Shown here in pieces: positions 11,940 through 20,503 of a DNA stretch of 64,000 bases (position 1 is its first letter; each line of letters opens with the position of its first letter). A program made the position numbers and the translations under genes. The notes beneath the pieces are model-generated. The model saw nothing but the letters and a program-made list of their open reading frames with translations, was not told the origin of the DNA and searched no databases. The stretch is from Streptomyces sp. V1I1 (GTDB lineage Bacteria; Actinomycetota; Actinomycetes; Streptomycetales; Streptomycetaceae), in the NCBI RefSeq assembly GCF_030817355.1, contig NZ_JAUSZH010000001.1:3597001-3661000 (forward strand). The letters run 5' to 3'.

Positions 11940-12030
11940 TTCTCGTACCTACAGCGGGTTCTCGTACCTACAGCAGCTTCTGGTTCTCGTACGTACAGCA
12001 GCTTCTGGTTCTCGTACGTACAGACCTGCA
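11940..12030. repeat. Short tandem repeat between thrE-like and dedA genes
   Basis: The word TTCTCGTACSTACAG begins at 11940, 11959, 11984 and 12009, giving spacings of 19, 25 and 25 nt. The second and third units are extended by CAGCTTCTGG. The array fills the whole gap between the stops of two convergent genes. Unequal unit length and lack of symmetry argue against a terminator or CRISPR. Confidence 0.85.
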
Positions 12031-12033
12031 GAT

Positions 12034-12729
12034 TCAGCGCTTGGCGTGGCGGCCGCGCTGGGACGGCGGCACCTCGTCGGCCGGTCCCGCTGCGGCGGCT
12101 TCCTTCTTGCCCCGGGAACGGGCGCGCAGGAACTCGATCGCGATCGGCACCACCGAGATCAGCACGATGAGGATCAGGATCGCTTCGATGTTCTTGTGGA
12201 CGAACTCGACCTTGCCGAGCGCGGCGCCGAGCAGGGTGACGCCCGCACCCCACAGGGTGCCGCCGATGATGTTGAAGGTGATGAACGAGCGGTAGTTCAT
12301 CCGGCTCACACCGGCGATGATCGGCGTGAACGTACGCACGATGGGCACGAAGCGGGCGAGCACCAGCGACTTGGGGCCGTACTTCTCGAAGAACTCGTGC
12401 GCCTTCTCGACGTTCTCCTGCTTGAAGAGCCTGGAGTCGGGGCGCTTGAAGAGCGACGGGCCGACCTTGCGGCCGAAGAGATAGCCGACTTGGTCGCCGA
12501 TGACGGCGGCGAGGACGATCAGGGCGCACACCGCCCACAGCGGGAGCTCGTCCAGCGCTCCGGTGGTCACCAGCAGCCCGGTGGTGAACAGCAGCGAGTC
12601 ACCCGGCAGGAAGAAGCCGATGAGCAGGCCGGATTCGGCGAAGACGATGACCAGGACCCCGATCAGACCGAAGGTCGAGATCAGATAGTCCGGGTCCAGC
12701 CAGCTCGGTCCGAGCGCAAGGGTAGTCAC
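12034..12729 (-). CDS. DedA family membrane protein
   Basis: 231 aa with about five membrane segments. The DedA signatures are GLLIGFFLPGDSLLFTTG near residue 36 and the later VLARFVPIVRTFTPIIAGVSRMNYRSF, including the conserved R-F-x-P-x-x-R-T and G motif. DedA/SNARE-associated proteins are linked to lipid-carrier (undecaprenyl phosphate) flipping and membrane homeostasis; the exact role here is inferred. The C-terminal tail is basic and ends RGRHAKR. GTG start at 12729. Confidence 0.9.
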   Translation of the reverse strand: MTTLALGPSWLDPDYLISTFGLIGVLVIVFAESGLLIGFFLPGDSLLFTTGLLVTTGALDELPLWAVCALIVLAAVIGDQVGYLFGRKVGPSLFKRPDSRLFKQENVEKAHEFFEKYGPKSLVLARFVPIVRTFTPIIAGVSRMNYRSFITFNIIGGTLWGAGVTLLGAALGKVEFVHKNIEAILILIVLISVVPIAIEFLRARSRGKKEAAAAGPADEVPPSQRGRHAKR

Positions 12730-12936
12730 GAGGTCCGGGCTCCTGAGTCGATAGTCGGTCGATCGTCGATTCGGCCGTCGATATTCGGCGCGGTCGGCAG
12801 ACCAAAGCTATCAACGCATCGCAGCCGTTCCACGTTCCATCGGCCCGCCCAGGATGCACTGTGCTCGGACTGGGACAAAGCTGTGCGTCACAAGCCTCAG
12901 AGAGCTTTATGGGAGCCGTACGGAAGGTGGACGCAG

Positions 12937-13302
12937 ATGGGCATCGAGGATTACGGCGGCGGTCAGGGCCCGCAGTCCGACGTACTGGTCGTCACCACGA
13001 ACGACGTGGCCGGATTTCAGGTGCAGGAGGTCATCGGAGAGGTCTTCGGGCTCACCGTGCGCTCACGGCATCTGGGCAGCCAGATCGGCGCGGGCCTCAA
13101 GTCGATGATCGGCGGCGAGCTGAAGGGGCTGACCAAGACCCTGGTCGAGACCCGCAACCAGGCGATGGAGCGCCTGGTCGAGCAGGCACGCTCGCGCGGG
13201 GCCAACGCCGTGCTGATGTTCCGCTTCGACGTGTCGGAGGCGGCGGACGTGGGCACGGAGGTCTGCGCGTACGGCACGGCGGTGGTCGTGGCCCGGAGCT
13301 GA
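12937..13302 (+). CDS. YbjQ/UPF0145 family protein
   Basis: 121 aa. VLVVTTNDVAGFQVQEVIGEVFGLTVRSRHLGSQIGAGLKS and ARSRGANAVLMFRFDVSE match the pentameric YbjQ/UPF0145 ('heavy-metal-binding') fold, whose biological role is unsettled. ATG at 12937 has GGAAGGTGG just upstream. It is divergent from dedA and convergent with tipA; the 13303-13435 gap is very GC-rich with no clear gene. Confidence 0.85.
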   Translation: MGIEDYGGGQGPQSDVLVVTTNDVAGFQVQEVIGEVFGLTVRSRHLGSQIGAGLKSMIGGELKGLTKTLVETRNQAMERLVEQARSRGANAVLMFRFDVSEAADVGTEVCAYGTAVVVARS

Positions 13303-13435
13303 GCCGGACGGAGTCCGGGCCGGGGCCGCGCCAGTCCGGCCCGGACCCAGCGCCCGCAGGCCCGCACCGCACCCGCCCCGGCGCCCTGAGGCCCGCGCCC
13401 CGGACCGGACCCGCCGCTGCCGCCGCAGGACGCGA

Positions 13436-14194
13436 TCAGCTGCCCCGCACCGCGTTCGCGAGGATCGCGTCACGCAGATAGCCCGCCAGGCCGGGCTTGA
13501 TCTGCTCGAACGTGGAGCTGAAGCGCTCGTCCGCGACGTACATCTCGGCGAGCCCGGTGTGGATCTCGTACGTGCAGTCGTAGAAGTTCCGGCTGATCTG
13601 CTGCCGGTGCTGCTCGGCCAGGTCCATCGCCGACTCCGAGTCCGGGGCCACTCCTGCGTCCATGAGGGCGACGAAGGCGCTGGTGTTCCCGGCGCCCTCG
13701 GCCTTGATCCGCAGCCAGTCGTCCTTGGTGTAGGTGGCGACCCGGCGCTGTGAGTCCCGGTACGGCTCCGTGTCGCCCCAGCGCCGGCGCGACTCCTCGT
13801 CGAACCGGTCCGGGTCGTACTCCCCGAAAACCTCGAACTTCTCCTCGGGCGTGAGGTTGATCCCCATCTTCCGTGCCTCCATGGCGTGTTCGACGGCCTC
13901 GGCCATCTTCTGCAGCTTCTCGATCCGGACCGTCAGCAGCTCGTGCTGCCTGCGCAGGTGCTCCTGCGGGTCCGCGTCCGGGTCGTCGAGAAGTGCCGCG
14001 ACCTCGTCGAGCGGAAAGCCGAGCTCCCGGTAGAACAGGATCTGCTGCAGCCGGTCGAGGTCGGCGTCGCCGTAACGCCGGTGGCCCGCGTGGCTGCGGC
14101 CGCTCGGCGAGAGCAGTCCGATCTCGTCGTAGTGGTGCAGCGTGCGCACCGTCACTCCGGCAAATGAGGCGACCTGTCCCACCAAGTAGCTCAT
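13436..14194 (-). CDS. tipA: MerR-type thiopeptide-responsive regulator TipA (TipAL), with internal TipAS start
   Basis: 252 aa. Residues 1-75 are the MerR winged helix-turn-helix (VGQVASFAGVTVRTLHHYDE), 76-109 the dimer coiled coil, and 110-252 the TipAS antibiotic-binding domain beginning MGINLTPEEKFEVFG. An internal ATG at 13865-13867 (Met110) has a clear GGAGG 8 nt upstream, so a free TipAS should be made as in S. lividans. TipAS binds thiopeptides such as thiostrepton and TipAL then activates its own promoter. Cys207 is present in NFYDCTYEIH, but the position of Cys214 of the S. lividans protein is Gly (EIHTGLAEM). Confidence 0.95.
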   Translation of the reverse strand: MSYLVGQVASFAGVTVRTLHHYDEIGLLSPSGRSHAGHRRYGDADLDRLQQILFYRELGFPLDEVAALLDDPDADPQEHLRRQHELLTVRIEKLQKMAEAVEHAMEARKMGINLTPEEKFEVFGEYDPDRFDEESRRRWGDTEPYRDSQRRVATYTKDDWLRIKAEGAGNTSAFVALMDAGVAPDSESAMDLAEQHRQQISRNFYDCTYEIHTGLAEMYVADERFSSTFEQIKPGLAGYLRDAILANAVRGS

Positions 14195-14204
14195 CGCTTT
14201 CCGC

Positions 14205-14260
14205 TCCTTCGTTTCTCGTTGCGCGTCTCAGACTGCTGCCTCACGTTGCGTGAGGTGCAA
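14205..14260 (-). promoter_or_regulatory. tipA promoter and operator
   Basis: On the minus strand, TTGCAC (14255-14260) serves as -35. The palindrome CCTCACGCAACGTGAGG (14239-14255) fills most of a 19-nt spacer, and a weak CAGTCT follows as -10. A palindrome inside an overlong spacer is the hallmark of MerR-activated promoters and closely resembles ptipA. AAGGAG at 14205-14210 is the tipA ribosome-binding site. Confidence 0.85.
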
Positions 14261-14320
14261 GCCCGTATGAGCCTGAGACCTGAACGCTTACAGCCGGGAG
14301 CAAGAAAGGCGGTGAGGACG

Positions 14321-15748
14321 ATGCCACTCCACCAGGGCGCGGGCAGCGGTGCCCCCGAGAAGGAGCAGGAAGCGCGCATGCTCGCCCTCAACCCTTTCTA
14401 CGGCGCGGCCGACCCGGTCAGCGGAATGACCTCGGCCCCGCCCACCCACCGGCTCCCCGACGGCCCGCTGCCGCCCTCGACGGCGTACCGCCTGGTCCAT
14501 GACGAGCTGATGCTCGACGGCAACTCCCGGCTCAACCTCGCCACCTTCGTCACCACCTGGATGGAGCCACAGGCTGGGGTGCTGATGTCGGAGTGCCAGG
14601 ACAAGAACATGATCGACAAGGACGAATACCCGCGCACCGCCGAGTTGGAGCGGCGCTGTGTGGCCATGCTCGCCGACCTCTGGAACGCCCCGGACCCGGC
14701 CGCCGCGGTCGGCTGCTCGACCACCGGCTCCAGCGAGGCCTGCATGCTCGCCGGTCTGGCGCTCAAGCGCCGCTGGGCGAAGCGCAACGCCGACCGCTAT
14801 CCCGCGACCGCCCGCCCGAACATCGTGATGGGCGTCAACGTCCAGGTCTGCTGGGACAAGTTCTGTACGTTCTGGGAAGTCGAGGCGCGGCTTGTGCCCA
14901 TGGAGGGCGACCGCTTCCATCTCGATCCGCAGGCTGCGGCCGACCTCTGCGACGAGAACACCATCGGCGTAGTGGCCGTGCTCGGCTCGACCTTCGACGG
15001 GTCCTACGAACCGGTCGCCGAGGTCTGCGCCGCCCTGGACGCCCTACAGGAGCGCACCGGCCTGGACATCCCCGTCCATGTCGACGGGGCGTCCGGCGCG
15101 ATGGTCGCGCCCTTCATCGACGAGGACCTCGTCTGGGACTTCCGGCTGCCGCGGGTCTCCTCGATCAACACCTCCGGGCACAAATACGGCCTGGTCTATC
15201 CCGGCGTCGGCTGGGCGCTGTGGCGCTCGGGCGCCGAACTGCCCGATGAACTGGTCTTCCGGGTCAACTATCTGGGCGGCGACATGCCCACCTTCGCCCT
15301 GAACTTCTCGCGCCCGGGCGCCCAGGTCGTCGCGCAGTACTACACCTTTCTGCGACTGGGCCGGGAGGGCTACCAGGCCGTCCAGCAGACTGCGCGGGAC
15401 GTCGCCCGCGGGCTCGCCGGCCGGTTCGAGGCCCTGGGCGACTTCCAACTCCTCACCCGCGGCGACGAGTTGCCCGTGTTCGCCGTCACCACCGCGCCAG
15501 GCGTGCAGAACTTCGACGTCTTCGACGTCTCGCGGCGGCTGCGCGAGCACGGCTGGCTGGTGCCCGCGTACACCTTCCCGGCCAACCGGGAGGATCTCTC
15601 CGTACTCCGCGTGGTCTGCCGCAACGGCTTCTCCTCCGATCTCGCGGAGCTGCTGATGGATGATCTGAACCGGCTGCTGCCCGAACTGCGCCGCCAGCCC
15701 TACCCGTTGAGCAAGGACACGGCGGCGGCGACCGCCTTCCACCACTGA
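14321..15748 (+). CDS. Glutamate decarboxylase (PLP-dependent)
   Basis: Converts glutamate to GABA and CO2, consuming a proton; typically cytosolic. The product is 475 aa from ATG 14321 (GGTGAGG upstream). Group II PLP-decarboxylase features are GCSTTGSSEACMLAGLALK, VHVDGASGAMVAPF, and the Schiff-base lysine in SINTSGHKYGLVYPGVGW. Length and motifs match GadB-type enzymes. Divergent from tipA with about 126 bp between start codons. No adjacent glutamate/GABA antiporter is visible, so a classical acid-resistance pair is not supported here. Confidence 0.93.
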   Translation: MPLHQGAGSGAPEKEQEARMLALNPFYGAADPVSGMTSAPPTHRLPDGPLPPSTAYRLVHDELMLDGNSRLNLATFVTTWMEPQAGVLMSECQDKNMIDKDEYPRTAELERRCVAMLADLWNAPDPAAAVGCSTTGSSEACMLAGLALKRRWAKRNADRYPATARPNIVMGVNVQVCWDKFCTFWEVEARLVPMEGDRFHLDPQAAADLCDENTIGVVAVLGSTFDGSYEPVAEVCAALDALQERTGLDIPVHVDGASGAMVAPFIDEDLVWDFRLPRVSSINTSGHKYGLVYPGVGWALWRSGAELPDELVFRVNYLGGDMPTFALNFSRPGAQVVAQYYTFLRLGREGYQAVQQTARDVARGLAGRFEALGDFQLLTRGDELPVFAVTTAPGVQNFDVFDVSRRLREHGWLVPAYTFPANREDLSVLRVVCRNGFSSDLAELLMDDLNRLLPELRRQPYPLSKDTAAATAFHH

Positions 15749-15767
15749 CGGCCGCCCCGCCCCGCGC

Positions 15768-16547
15768 TCAGTGGCTGAGCCGCCGGAACCGCCGCACCGC
15801 CAGCGGGAAGAACACCGCCACCAGCGCCACCGGCCACACCGCCGCCATCAGCTGGGCGTGCTCCGCCGCCCAGGAGCCTTCAGCCACGCCCGGGATGCCG
15901 GACAGGTCCCGTACCGCCGTGGCCGTCGCCGACATCGGGTTCCACTCGACGGCCGCGCCCAGCCAGCCCGGCATCGACTCCGGCGTCGCGAAGGCGTTGG
16001 AGAGGAAGCCGATCGGCCACACCAGGATCTGCACGGCCTGCACCATCTCCGGCTTGCCCGCGACCATCGCCAGATGGATCCCGATCCACAGCATCGCGAA
16101 CCGCAGCAGGAGCAGCAGCCCCACCGCTCCCAGGAACGACCCGAACCCGCCGTGCCAGCGCCAGCCGATCGCGTACCCCACGCCGATCATCACGAGCAGG
16201 CTGAGCGCCGACTGGAGCATGTCCGCCACGCTCCGCCCGACCAGCACCGCGGAGCTCGCCATCGGCATGGAGCGGAACCGGTCGATGACCCCCTTGCCCA
16301 GGTCCTGGGTGACGGCCAGCATCGTCGAATCCAGGCCGAACGCCATGGTCAGCGCGAGCATGCCGGGGACCAGGAAGCCGACGTACGCCCCTTCGACGCC
16401 CCGTCCACCGCCGACCAGATAGCCGAACATCAGCAGCAGCATCACCGGGAAGACCAGGCCGACGACGACCTGCACCGGCTGCCGCGCCCAGTGGGCGAGT
16501 TCGCGCCGGGTCATGGTCCAGGAGTCGGTGAGAGCCCATACGGTCAT
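15768..16547 (-). CDS. ABC-2 type transporter permease
   Basis: 259 aa with six membrane segments. [14 protein letters not shown] N-terminus ([32 protein letters not shown]), then [15 protein letters not shown] and [24 protein letters not shown] are typical of DrrB-class drug-efflux permeases. Its ATG overlaps the stop of the upstream ATPase gene (ATGA), so the two halves are translated together. Likely exports a hydrophobic drug or lipid; substrate unknown. Confidence 0.93.
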   Translation of the reverse strand: MTVWALTDSWTMTRRELAHWARQPVQVVVGLVFPVMLLLMFGYLVGGGRGVEGAYVGFLVPGMLALTMAFGLDSTMLAVTQDLGKGVIDRFRSMPMASSAVLVGRSVADMLQSALSLLVMIGVGYAIGWRWHGGFGSFLGAVGLLLLLRFAMLWIGIHLAMVAGKPEMVQAVQILVWPIGFLSNAFATPESMPGWLGAAVEWNPMSATATAVRDLSGIPGVAEGSWAAEHAQLMAAVWPVALVAVFFPLAVRRFRRLSH

Positions 16548-17473
16548 GCGGACACCTCCTGAGTGAGGTGCAGGAACACCTCGTCGAGCGTGGGGCGTCG
16601 GACGGCTATGTCCTCCGCCTCGATACCGGCCGCCTCCAGGGCGCGCACGGCCTCGGTCAGAGCCGCCATCCGGTCGTTCACCGGTGCGCTGACCAGTCTC
16701 CGGTCCTCATCCACGGTTGCCTCGCCCGCCAACAGCGAGGCAGCGCACGCCAGTTGTCCCGCGTCATGCAGGACGATGTCGATCCGGTCGCCGCCGAGCT
16801 TCGCCTTCAGCTGGTCCGCCGTGCCGTCCGCGATCACCCGCCCGGCGTCGATCACCGAGATCCGGTCGGCCAGCTGATCGGCCTCCTCCAGATACTGCGT
16901 GGTCAGCAGTACGGTCGTGCCCCCGCCGACCAGTGAGCGCACCGCGCTCCACACCTCGGCCCGCCCGCGCGGGTCGAGCCCGGTCGTCGGCTCGTCCAGG
17001 AACAGCACCTCCGGCTCGGTGATCAGCGACGCCGCCAGGTCGAGCCGCCTGCGCATCCCGCCGCTGTACTGCTTGACCGCCTTTCGGCCCACGTCCGCGA
17101 GCCCGAACCGCTCCAGGAGCTCGTCCGCCCGTGCGCCCGCCCGCCGGGCGCCCAGGTGGTACAGCCGCCCGAACATCTCCAGGTTCTGCCGGCCGCCGAG
17201 CTCCTCGTCGACCGCCGCGTGCTGCCCGAGCAGCCCGATCCGCCGCCGCACTTCGACCGCCTCGGTCCTTACGTCATGGCCTGCCACCCGCACCACGCCC
17301 TCGTCGTGCCGCAGCAGCGTCGCCATGATGCGTACGACGGTGGTCTTGCCCGCGCCGTTGGGCCCGAGCACCCCGTGCACCGTGCCGCGGGCCACCGCCA
17401 GATCCAGTCCGTCCAGGGCCCGTTTCTCCCCGTACCGCTTCCGCGCGCCCTCGACGACGATCGCGTCCGTCAT
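16544..17473 (-). CDS. Daunorubicin-resistance-type ABC transporter ATPase (DrrA-like)
   Basis: 309 aa from ATG 17473, chosen because GGAGGAG lies just upstream. Walker A is GPNGAGKTT, the signature is [12 protein letters not shown], and Walker B is [13 protein letters not shown]. The C-terminal ~80 residues form the DUF4162-like extension found in DrrA ATPases (VHLTQE-type end). It drives the permease encoded by the overlapping downstream gene. Expression is probably repressed by the adjacent PadR protein, whose operator-like repeats flank the promoter. Confidence 0.94.
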   Translation of the reverse strand: MTDAIVVEGARKRYGEKRALDGLDLAVARGTVHGVLGPNGAGKTTVVRIMATLLRHDEGVVRVAGHDVRTEAVEVRRRIGLLGQHAAVDEELGGRQNLEMFGRLYHLGARRAGARADELLERFGLADVGRKAVKQYSGGMRRRLDLAASLITEPEVLFLDEPTTGLDPRGRAEVWSAVRSLVGGGTTVLLTTQYLEEADQLADRISVIDAGRVIADGTADQLKAKLGGDRIDIVLHDAGQLACAASLLAGEATVDEDRRLVSAPVNDRMAALTEAVRALEAAGIEAEDIAVRRPTLDEVFLHLTQEVSA

Positions 17474-17508
17474 GCGTCTCCTCCAGCACCTCAAGCACCC
17501 GCAAAGCT

Positions 17509-17571
17509 AGTAGTCAAACTTGACTACTGCCGCAAAGTATCCCCGAATCCGCGATTGGTCAAACTTGATTA
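17509..17571 (-). promoter_or_regulatory. PadR-type operators and promoter of the ABC operon
   Basis: Two related palindromes lie here: TAGTCAAACTTGACTA (17511-17526, extended to a perfect 20-bp palindrome 17509-17528) and TGGTCAAACTTGATTA (17556-17571). On the minus strand TTGACC (-35) and TACTTT (-10), 17 nt apart, lie between and over them. A third copy precedes padR itself. Binding by PadR would block transcription of the exporter. Confidence 0.8.
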
Positions 17572-18210
17572 GCTCTGATCTCCCTCATGCGGCACACCCG
17601 TGGCATATGGGTTCTCCTCGCCCTCGGCGAGCACCCCCACGAAGGGATCACCCTCCCCCGAGAAGGTGTACGCCCCCTCCTCGATCCGCCGGATCAGGCC
17701 CCGCGTCCACTCGGCCCCGGAGTCCGCCGAGCCGACCCACAGATTCATGATCTCGCCGATGTGCCCGAGCGACTGGGGACCTTCCTCGGGGGTGTAGTAC
17801 TCCGTCACCGCGGCCCGCCACTCCTCCAGGCCGCGCACCCGCCCCTTCAGCAGCGCCACGGCCTCGTCCCGCTTCAGTTCGACGATGAAGCCGATCGCGG
17901 CCGAGAGGACATCCAGCTTCTGGTCGTAGACCGTCAGGGACTCCCGGAGCAGTCTGAAGAACTCCTCGGTGCCCTTCTCGGTGATCTCGTACTCGGTGCG
18001 CGGCGGGCCGCCGGCCGTCGACGGCGCGATCTCATGGGCGTGTAGCAGACCTTGCTTCGCCATCTGCTTCAGCGCGTGGTAGATCGAGCCGGGCTTGGCG
18101 TTGGACCACTCGTGGGCGCCCCAGTACTCCAGATCGTTGCGGACCTGGTAGCCGTGCGCCCGCCCGTGCTGGCGTACGGCTCCAAGGACCAGCAGCCGGA
18201 TCGCTGACAT
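17569..18210 (-). CDS. PadR family transcriptional regulator
   Basis: 213 aa from ATG 18210 (GGAAGG upstream). The N-terminal winged helix covers residues 1-85: LLVLGAVRQHGRAHGYQVRNDLEYWG, SIYHALKQMAKQGLL, and TEYEITEKGTEEF. The helical C-terminal dimerisation domain follows (PadR_C/Vir_act_alpha_C type). It sits just upstream of a DrrAB-type exporter on the same strand; its stop codon overlaps one of the operator palindromes. The expected role is ligand-relieved repression of the exporter and itself. Confidence 0.92.
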   Translation of the reverse strand: MSAIRLLVLGAVRQHGRAHGYQVRNDLEYWGAHEWSNAKPGSIYHALKQMAKQGLLHAHEIAPSTAGGPPRTEYEITEKGTEEFFRLLRESLTVYDQKLDVLSAAIGFIVELKRDEAVALLKGRVRGLEEWRAAVTEYYTPEEGPQSLGHIGEIMNLWVGSADSGAEWTRGLIRRIEEGAYTFSGEGDPFVGVLAEGEENPYATGVPHEGDQS

Positions 18211-18224
18211 CCGCGTACCCTTCC

Positions 18225-18240
18225 TATTCAACTTTGACTA
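18225..18240 (-). promoter_or_regulatory. Third PadR operator, in the padR leader
   Basis: TAGTCAAAGTTGAATA on the minus strand lies 14 nt upstream of the padR ATG and matches the two palindromes at 17511-17526 and 17556-17571 (consensus TRGTCAA-AN-TTGANTA). It suggests autoregulation. Confidence 0.78.
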
Positions 18241-18301
18241 GGGTACGCGGAGAAACACGGAGGCAGACGGATCAGCCGGCGAGAGGGCGCCTGCCGGCCC
18301 G

Positions 18302-18853
18302 CTACTCGCCCCAGCTCTGTCCGCTCTCCAGCGCCACCAGCTCGAATGCGCCCTTGCCGTCCAGCGACTCGCGGATGATGTCCGCGTGGCCCGCGTGCCG
18401 GCCGATCTCCTCCACCAGATGCAGCATCAGCCAGCGCATCGACACCGCGCCGTCCTTGGGGAACCACGGCGCGGCGGGCAGCGGGAAGGTGTCGTCCAGG
18501 CTGGGCACGGAGTGGATGAACTCGTCGGTCTCCTTGGCGACCGAGTCCCAGAAGGCCAGCATCCCCGGGATCGTCTCCTCGCCGACAAGCCGGAAGCTGT
18601 CGCCCCAGGTCTCCTCGTTGCGCGCCTTGTCGTTCGGCTTCTGCTGCGCCATCCGCAGCCAGTTCAGCTCCGTCTCCGCGACATGCTTGAGCAGTCCGGA
18701 CAGCGAGAGCTCGCTGGCGCTCGGGCGGCTCGCCGCCTGCTCCTCGGTCAGTCCGAGAACCGAGCGGCGGATCGCGCCGCGCTGCGCCTCGACGAAGGAG
18801 AGGAGCGCGCCGCGCTCGTCGCCGTGGGCTTCTGCGGGAACGTGAGTGACCAT
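18302..18853 (-). CDS. DinB/DUF664 family protein
   Basis: 183 aa from ATG 18853 (GGAGGGG upstream). The four-helix DinB-like fold is indicated by SLSGLLKHVAETELNWL, with the first metal-site His, and by RWLMLHLVEEIGRHAGHADIIRE, with the two later His residues. These give the usual three-His metal site. Family members are thiol- or mycothiol-dependent transferases or of unknown function; none can be assigned here. It is transcribed towards padR. Confidence 0.88.
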   Translation of the reverse strand: MVTHVPAEAHGDERGALLSFVEAQRGAIRRSVLGLTEEQAASRPSASELSLSGLLKHVAETELNWLRMAQQKPNDKARNEETWGDSFRLVGEETIPGMLAFWDSVAKETDEFIHSVPSLDDTFPLPAAPWFPKDGAVSMRWLMLHLVEEIGRHAGHADIIRESLDGKGAFELVALESGQSWGE

Positions 18854-18986
18854 GATGTCCGCCCCTCCGAGCTTGGCGTGCCGTCCTGACAACGACCAAG
18901 CTACGGACCCTTGCGGTCAGCTTCTGTCCGCAAGGGTCCGGCGTCGCGGAGATGTCAGATCGCCGAGATCTCAGGCCGCGGAGATA

Positions 18987-20444
18987 TCAGAAGGGGAACT
19001 GCGAGCGGCCGTGCTGCACCGAGATCCACTTCTGCGTGGTGAACGCCTCGATCATCGACTCGCCGTTCAGCCGCCCGCTGCCGGAGTGCTTCTCGCCGCC
19101 GAAGGGGACGATCGGCTCGTCGTGGACGGTGCTGTCGTTGATGTGGATCATTCCGGTGTTGATCCGCTGGGCGATCCGTACACCCCGCTCGATGTCACCG
19201 GTGTGCACCGCGCCGCTCAGTCCGTACGGAGTGTCATTGGCGATCCTGACCGCCTCGTCCTCCCCGTCGAACGGCACGATCAGCGCGACCGGGCCGAAGA
19301 TCTCCTGCTGCAGGACCGGCGAGTCGGCCTCGAGACCGGTCAGCACCGACGGGCCCACGAGATTGCCCTCGGACGTCCCGTGCAGCAGCGCGGTCGCACC
19401 GGCCTCGACGGTCTGGTCGACCAGCGCCGTGACCGCGTCGGCCTGCGAGGAGTTGATGAGCGGGCCGATGTGGGTCTGCGGGTCCGCCGGGTCGCCGACC
19501 TTGAGGGTCTTGACCTTGGCGACGAACTTCTCGGTGAACTCCTTCTCCACGCTCCGGTCCACCAGGACGCGGTTGGCGGCCATGCAGACCTGGCCCTGGT
19601 GCACGTAACGGCTGAAGACCGCCGCGTCCACCGCGTAGTCGATGTCGGCGTCCTCCAGCACGATCAGCGCGCTGTTGCCGCCCAGTTCGAGAATGGCGCG
19701 CTTGAAGTTGGCCGCGCAGACGGTGGCGACATGCTTGCCCACCTTGTCGGAGCCGGTGAAGGAGATGGCCTTCGGCACCGGGTGCTCCAGCAGCGCGTCG
19801 CCTATCTCGGCTATGTCGGTGATGACGACGTTCAGGAGTCCTGCGGGCAGGCCCGCGTCCTCGAAGACCTTGGCCACCAGGGACCCACCGCAGATCGGGG
19901 TGTTCTGGTGTGGCTTGAGGACCACCGCGTTGCCCAGCGCCAGCGCCGGGGCCACCGACTTGATCGACAGCAGGAAGGGGAAGTTGAAGGGGCTGATGAC
20001 GCCCACGACGCCGACCGGCAGGCGGTAGACACGGTTCTCCTTGCCGTCGACCGGCGAGGGGAGGATCCGGCCCTCGGGCCGCAGGGAGAGCTGCACCGCC
20101 TCGCGCAGGAACTCCTTGGCGAGGTGCAGTTCGAAGGCCGCCTTGAGATGCGTGCCGCCCAGCTCCGCGATGATCGTCTCGGTGATCTCCTGCTCGCGGT
20201 CCTCGATGATCCGCAGCGCGCGCTCGAAGACCAGTCGGCGGGCGTACGGATTGGTCGCAGCCCAGGCTTCCTGCGCGCGCTCCGCGGCACGGTAGGCCTG
20301 GTCCACCTCCGCTGCGGTGGCGACCGGGATCGAGGCCAGCTTCTCCCCGTCGTACGGGTTGAAATCGATGATGTCCCAGGAGCCGCTTCCCGGCCTCCAC
20401 TCGCCATCGATGTACTGGTGGGCCAGCTCGGTGAAGAAGGACAT
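18987..20444 (-). CDS. Aldehyde dehydrogenase family protein (benzaldehyde/vanillin type)
   Basis: 485 aa. NAD(P)-dependent oxidation of an aldehyde to its acid. Motifs are GVVGVISPFNFPF, the glycine motif SFTGSDKVGKHVA, the general base region LELGGNSALIVL, and the catalytic cysteine in HQGQVCMAANRVLVD. FGPVALIVPFDGEDEAVRIAND is also conserved. Substrate cannot be told; FNFPF-containing members often act on aromatic aldehydes. ATG at 20444. It lies just downstream of the XRE regulator on the same strand (59-nt gap), so co-transcription is possible. Confidence 0.92.
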   Translation of the reverse strand: MSFFTELAHQYIDGEWRPGSGSWDIIDFNPYDGEKLASIPVATAAEVDQAYRAAERAQEAWAATNPYARRLVFERALRIIEDREQEITETIIAELGGTHLKAAFELHLAKEFLREAVQLSLRPEGRILPSPVDGKENRVYRLPVGVVGVISPFNFPFLLSIKSVAPALALGNAVVLKPHQNTPICGGSLVAKVFEDAGLPAGLLNVVITDIAEIGDALLEHPVPKAISFTGSDKVGKHVATVCAANFKRAILELGGNSALIVLEDADIDYAVDAAVFSRYVHQGQVCMAANRVLVDRSVEKEFTEKFVAKVKTLKVGDPADPQTHIGPLINSSQADAVTALVDQTVEAGATALLHGTSEGNLVGPSVLTGLEADSPVLQQEIFGPVALIVPFDGEDEAVRIANDTPYGLSGAVHTGDIERGVRIAQRINTGMIHINDSTVHDEPIVPFGGEKHSGSGRLNGESMIEAFTTQKWISVQHGRSQFPF

Positions 20445-20503
20445 GTGATCCGATTCCTTACTGCAGAAGCAGATGCCTGACTTCACGTCATCGTACTTGT
20501 GTT

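Noticed and set aside
11940..12030. CRISPR or riboswitch
   Set aside because: Units differ in length (19 and 25 bp), spacers are not unique, and no downstream gene is in the right orientation.
14321..15748. Acid-resistance island around glutamate decarboxylase
   Set aside because: No glutamate/GABA antiporter or related regulator is adjacent; the ThrE-like exporter is 2.4 kb away and of a different type.
18846..20480. 544-codon plus-strand frame opposite the aldehyde dehydrogenase gene
   Set aside because: Antisense shadow; the minus strand carries all aldehyde dehydrogenase motifs.
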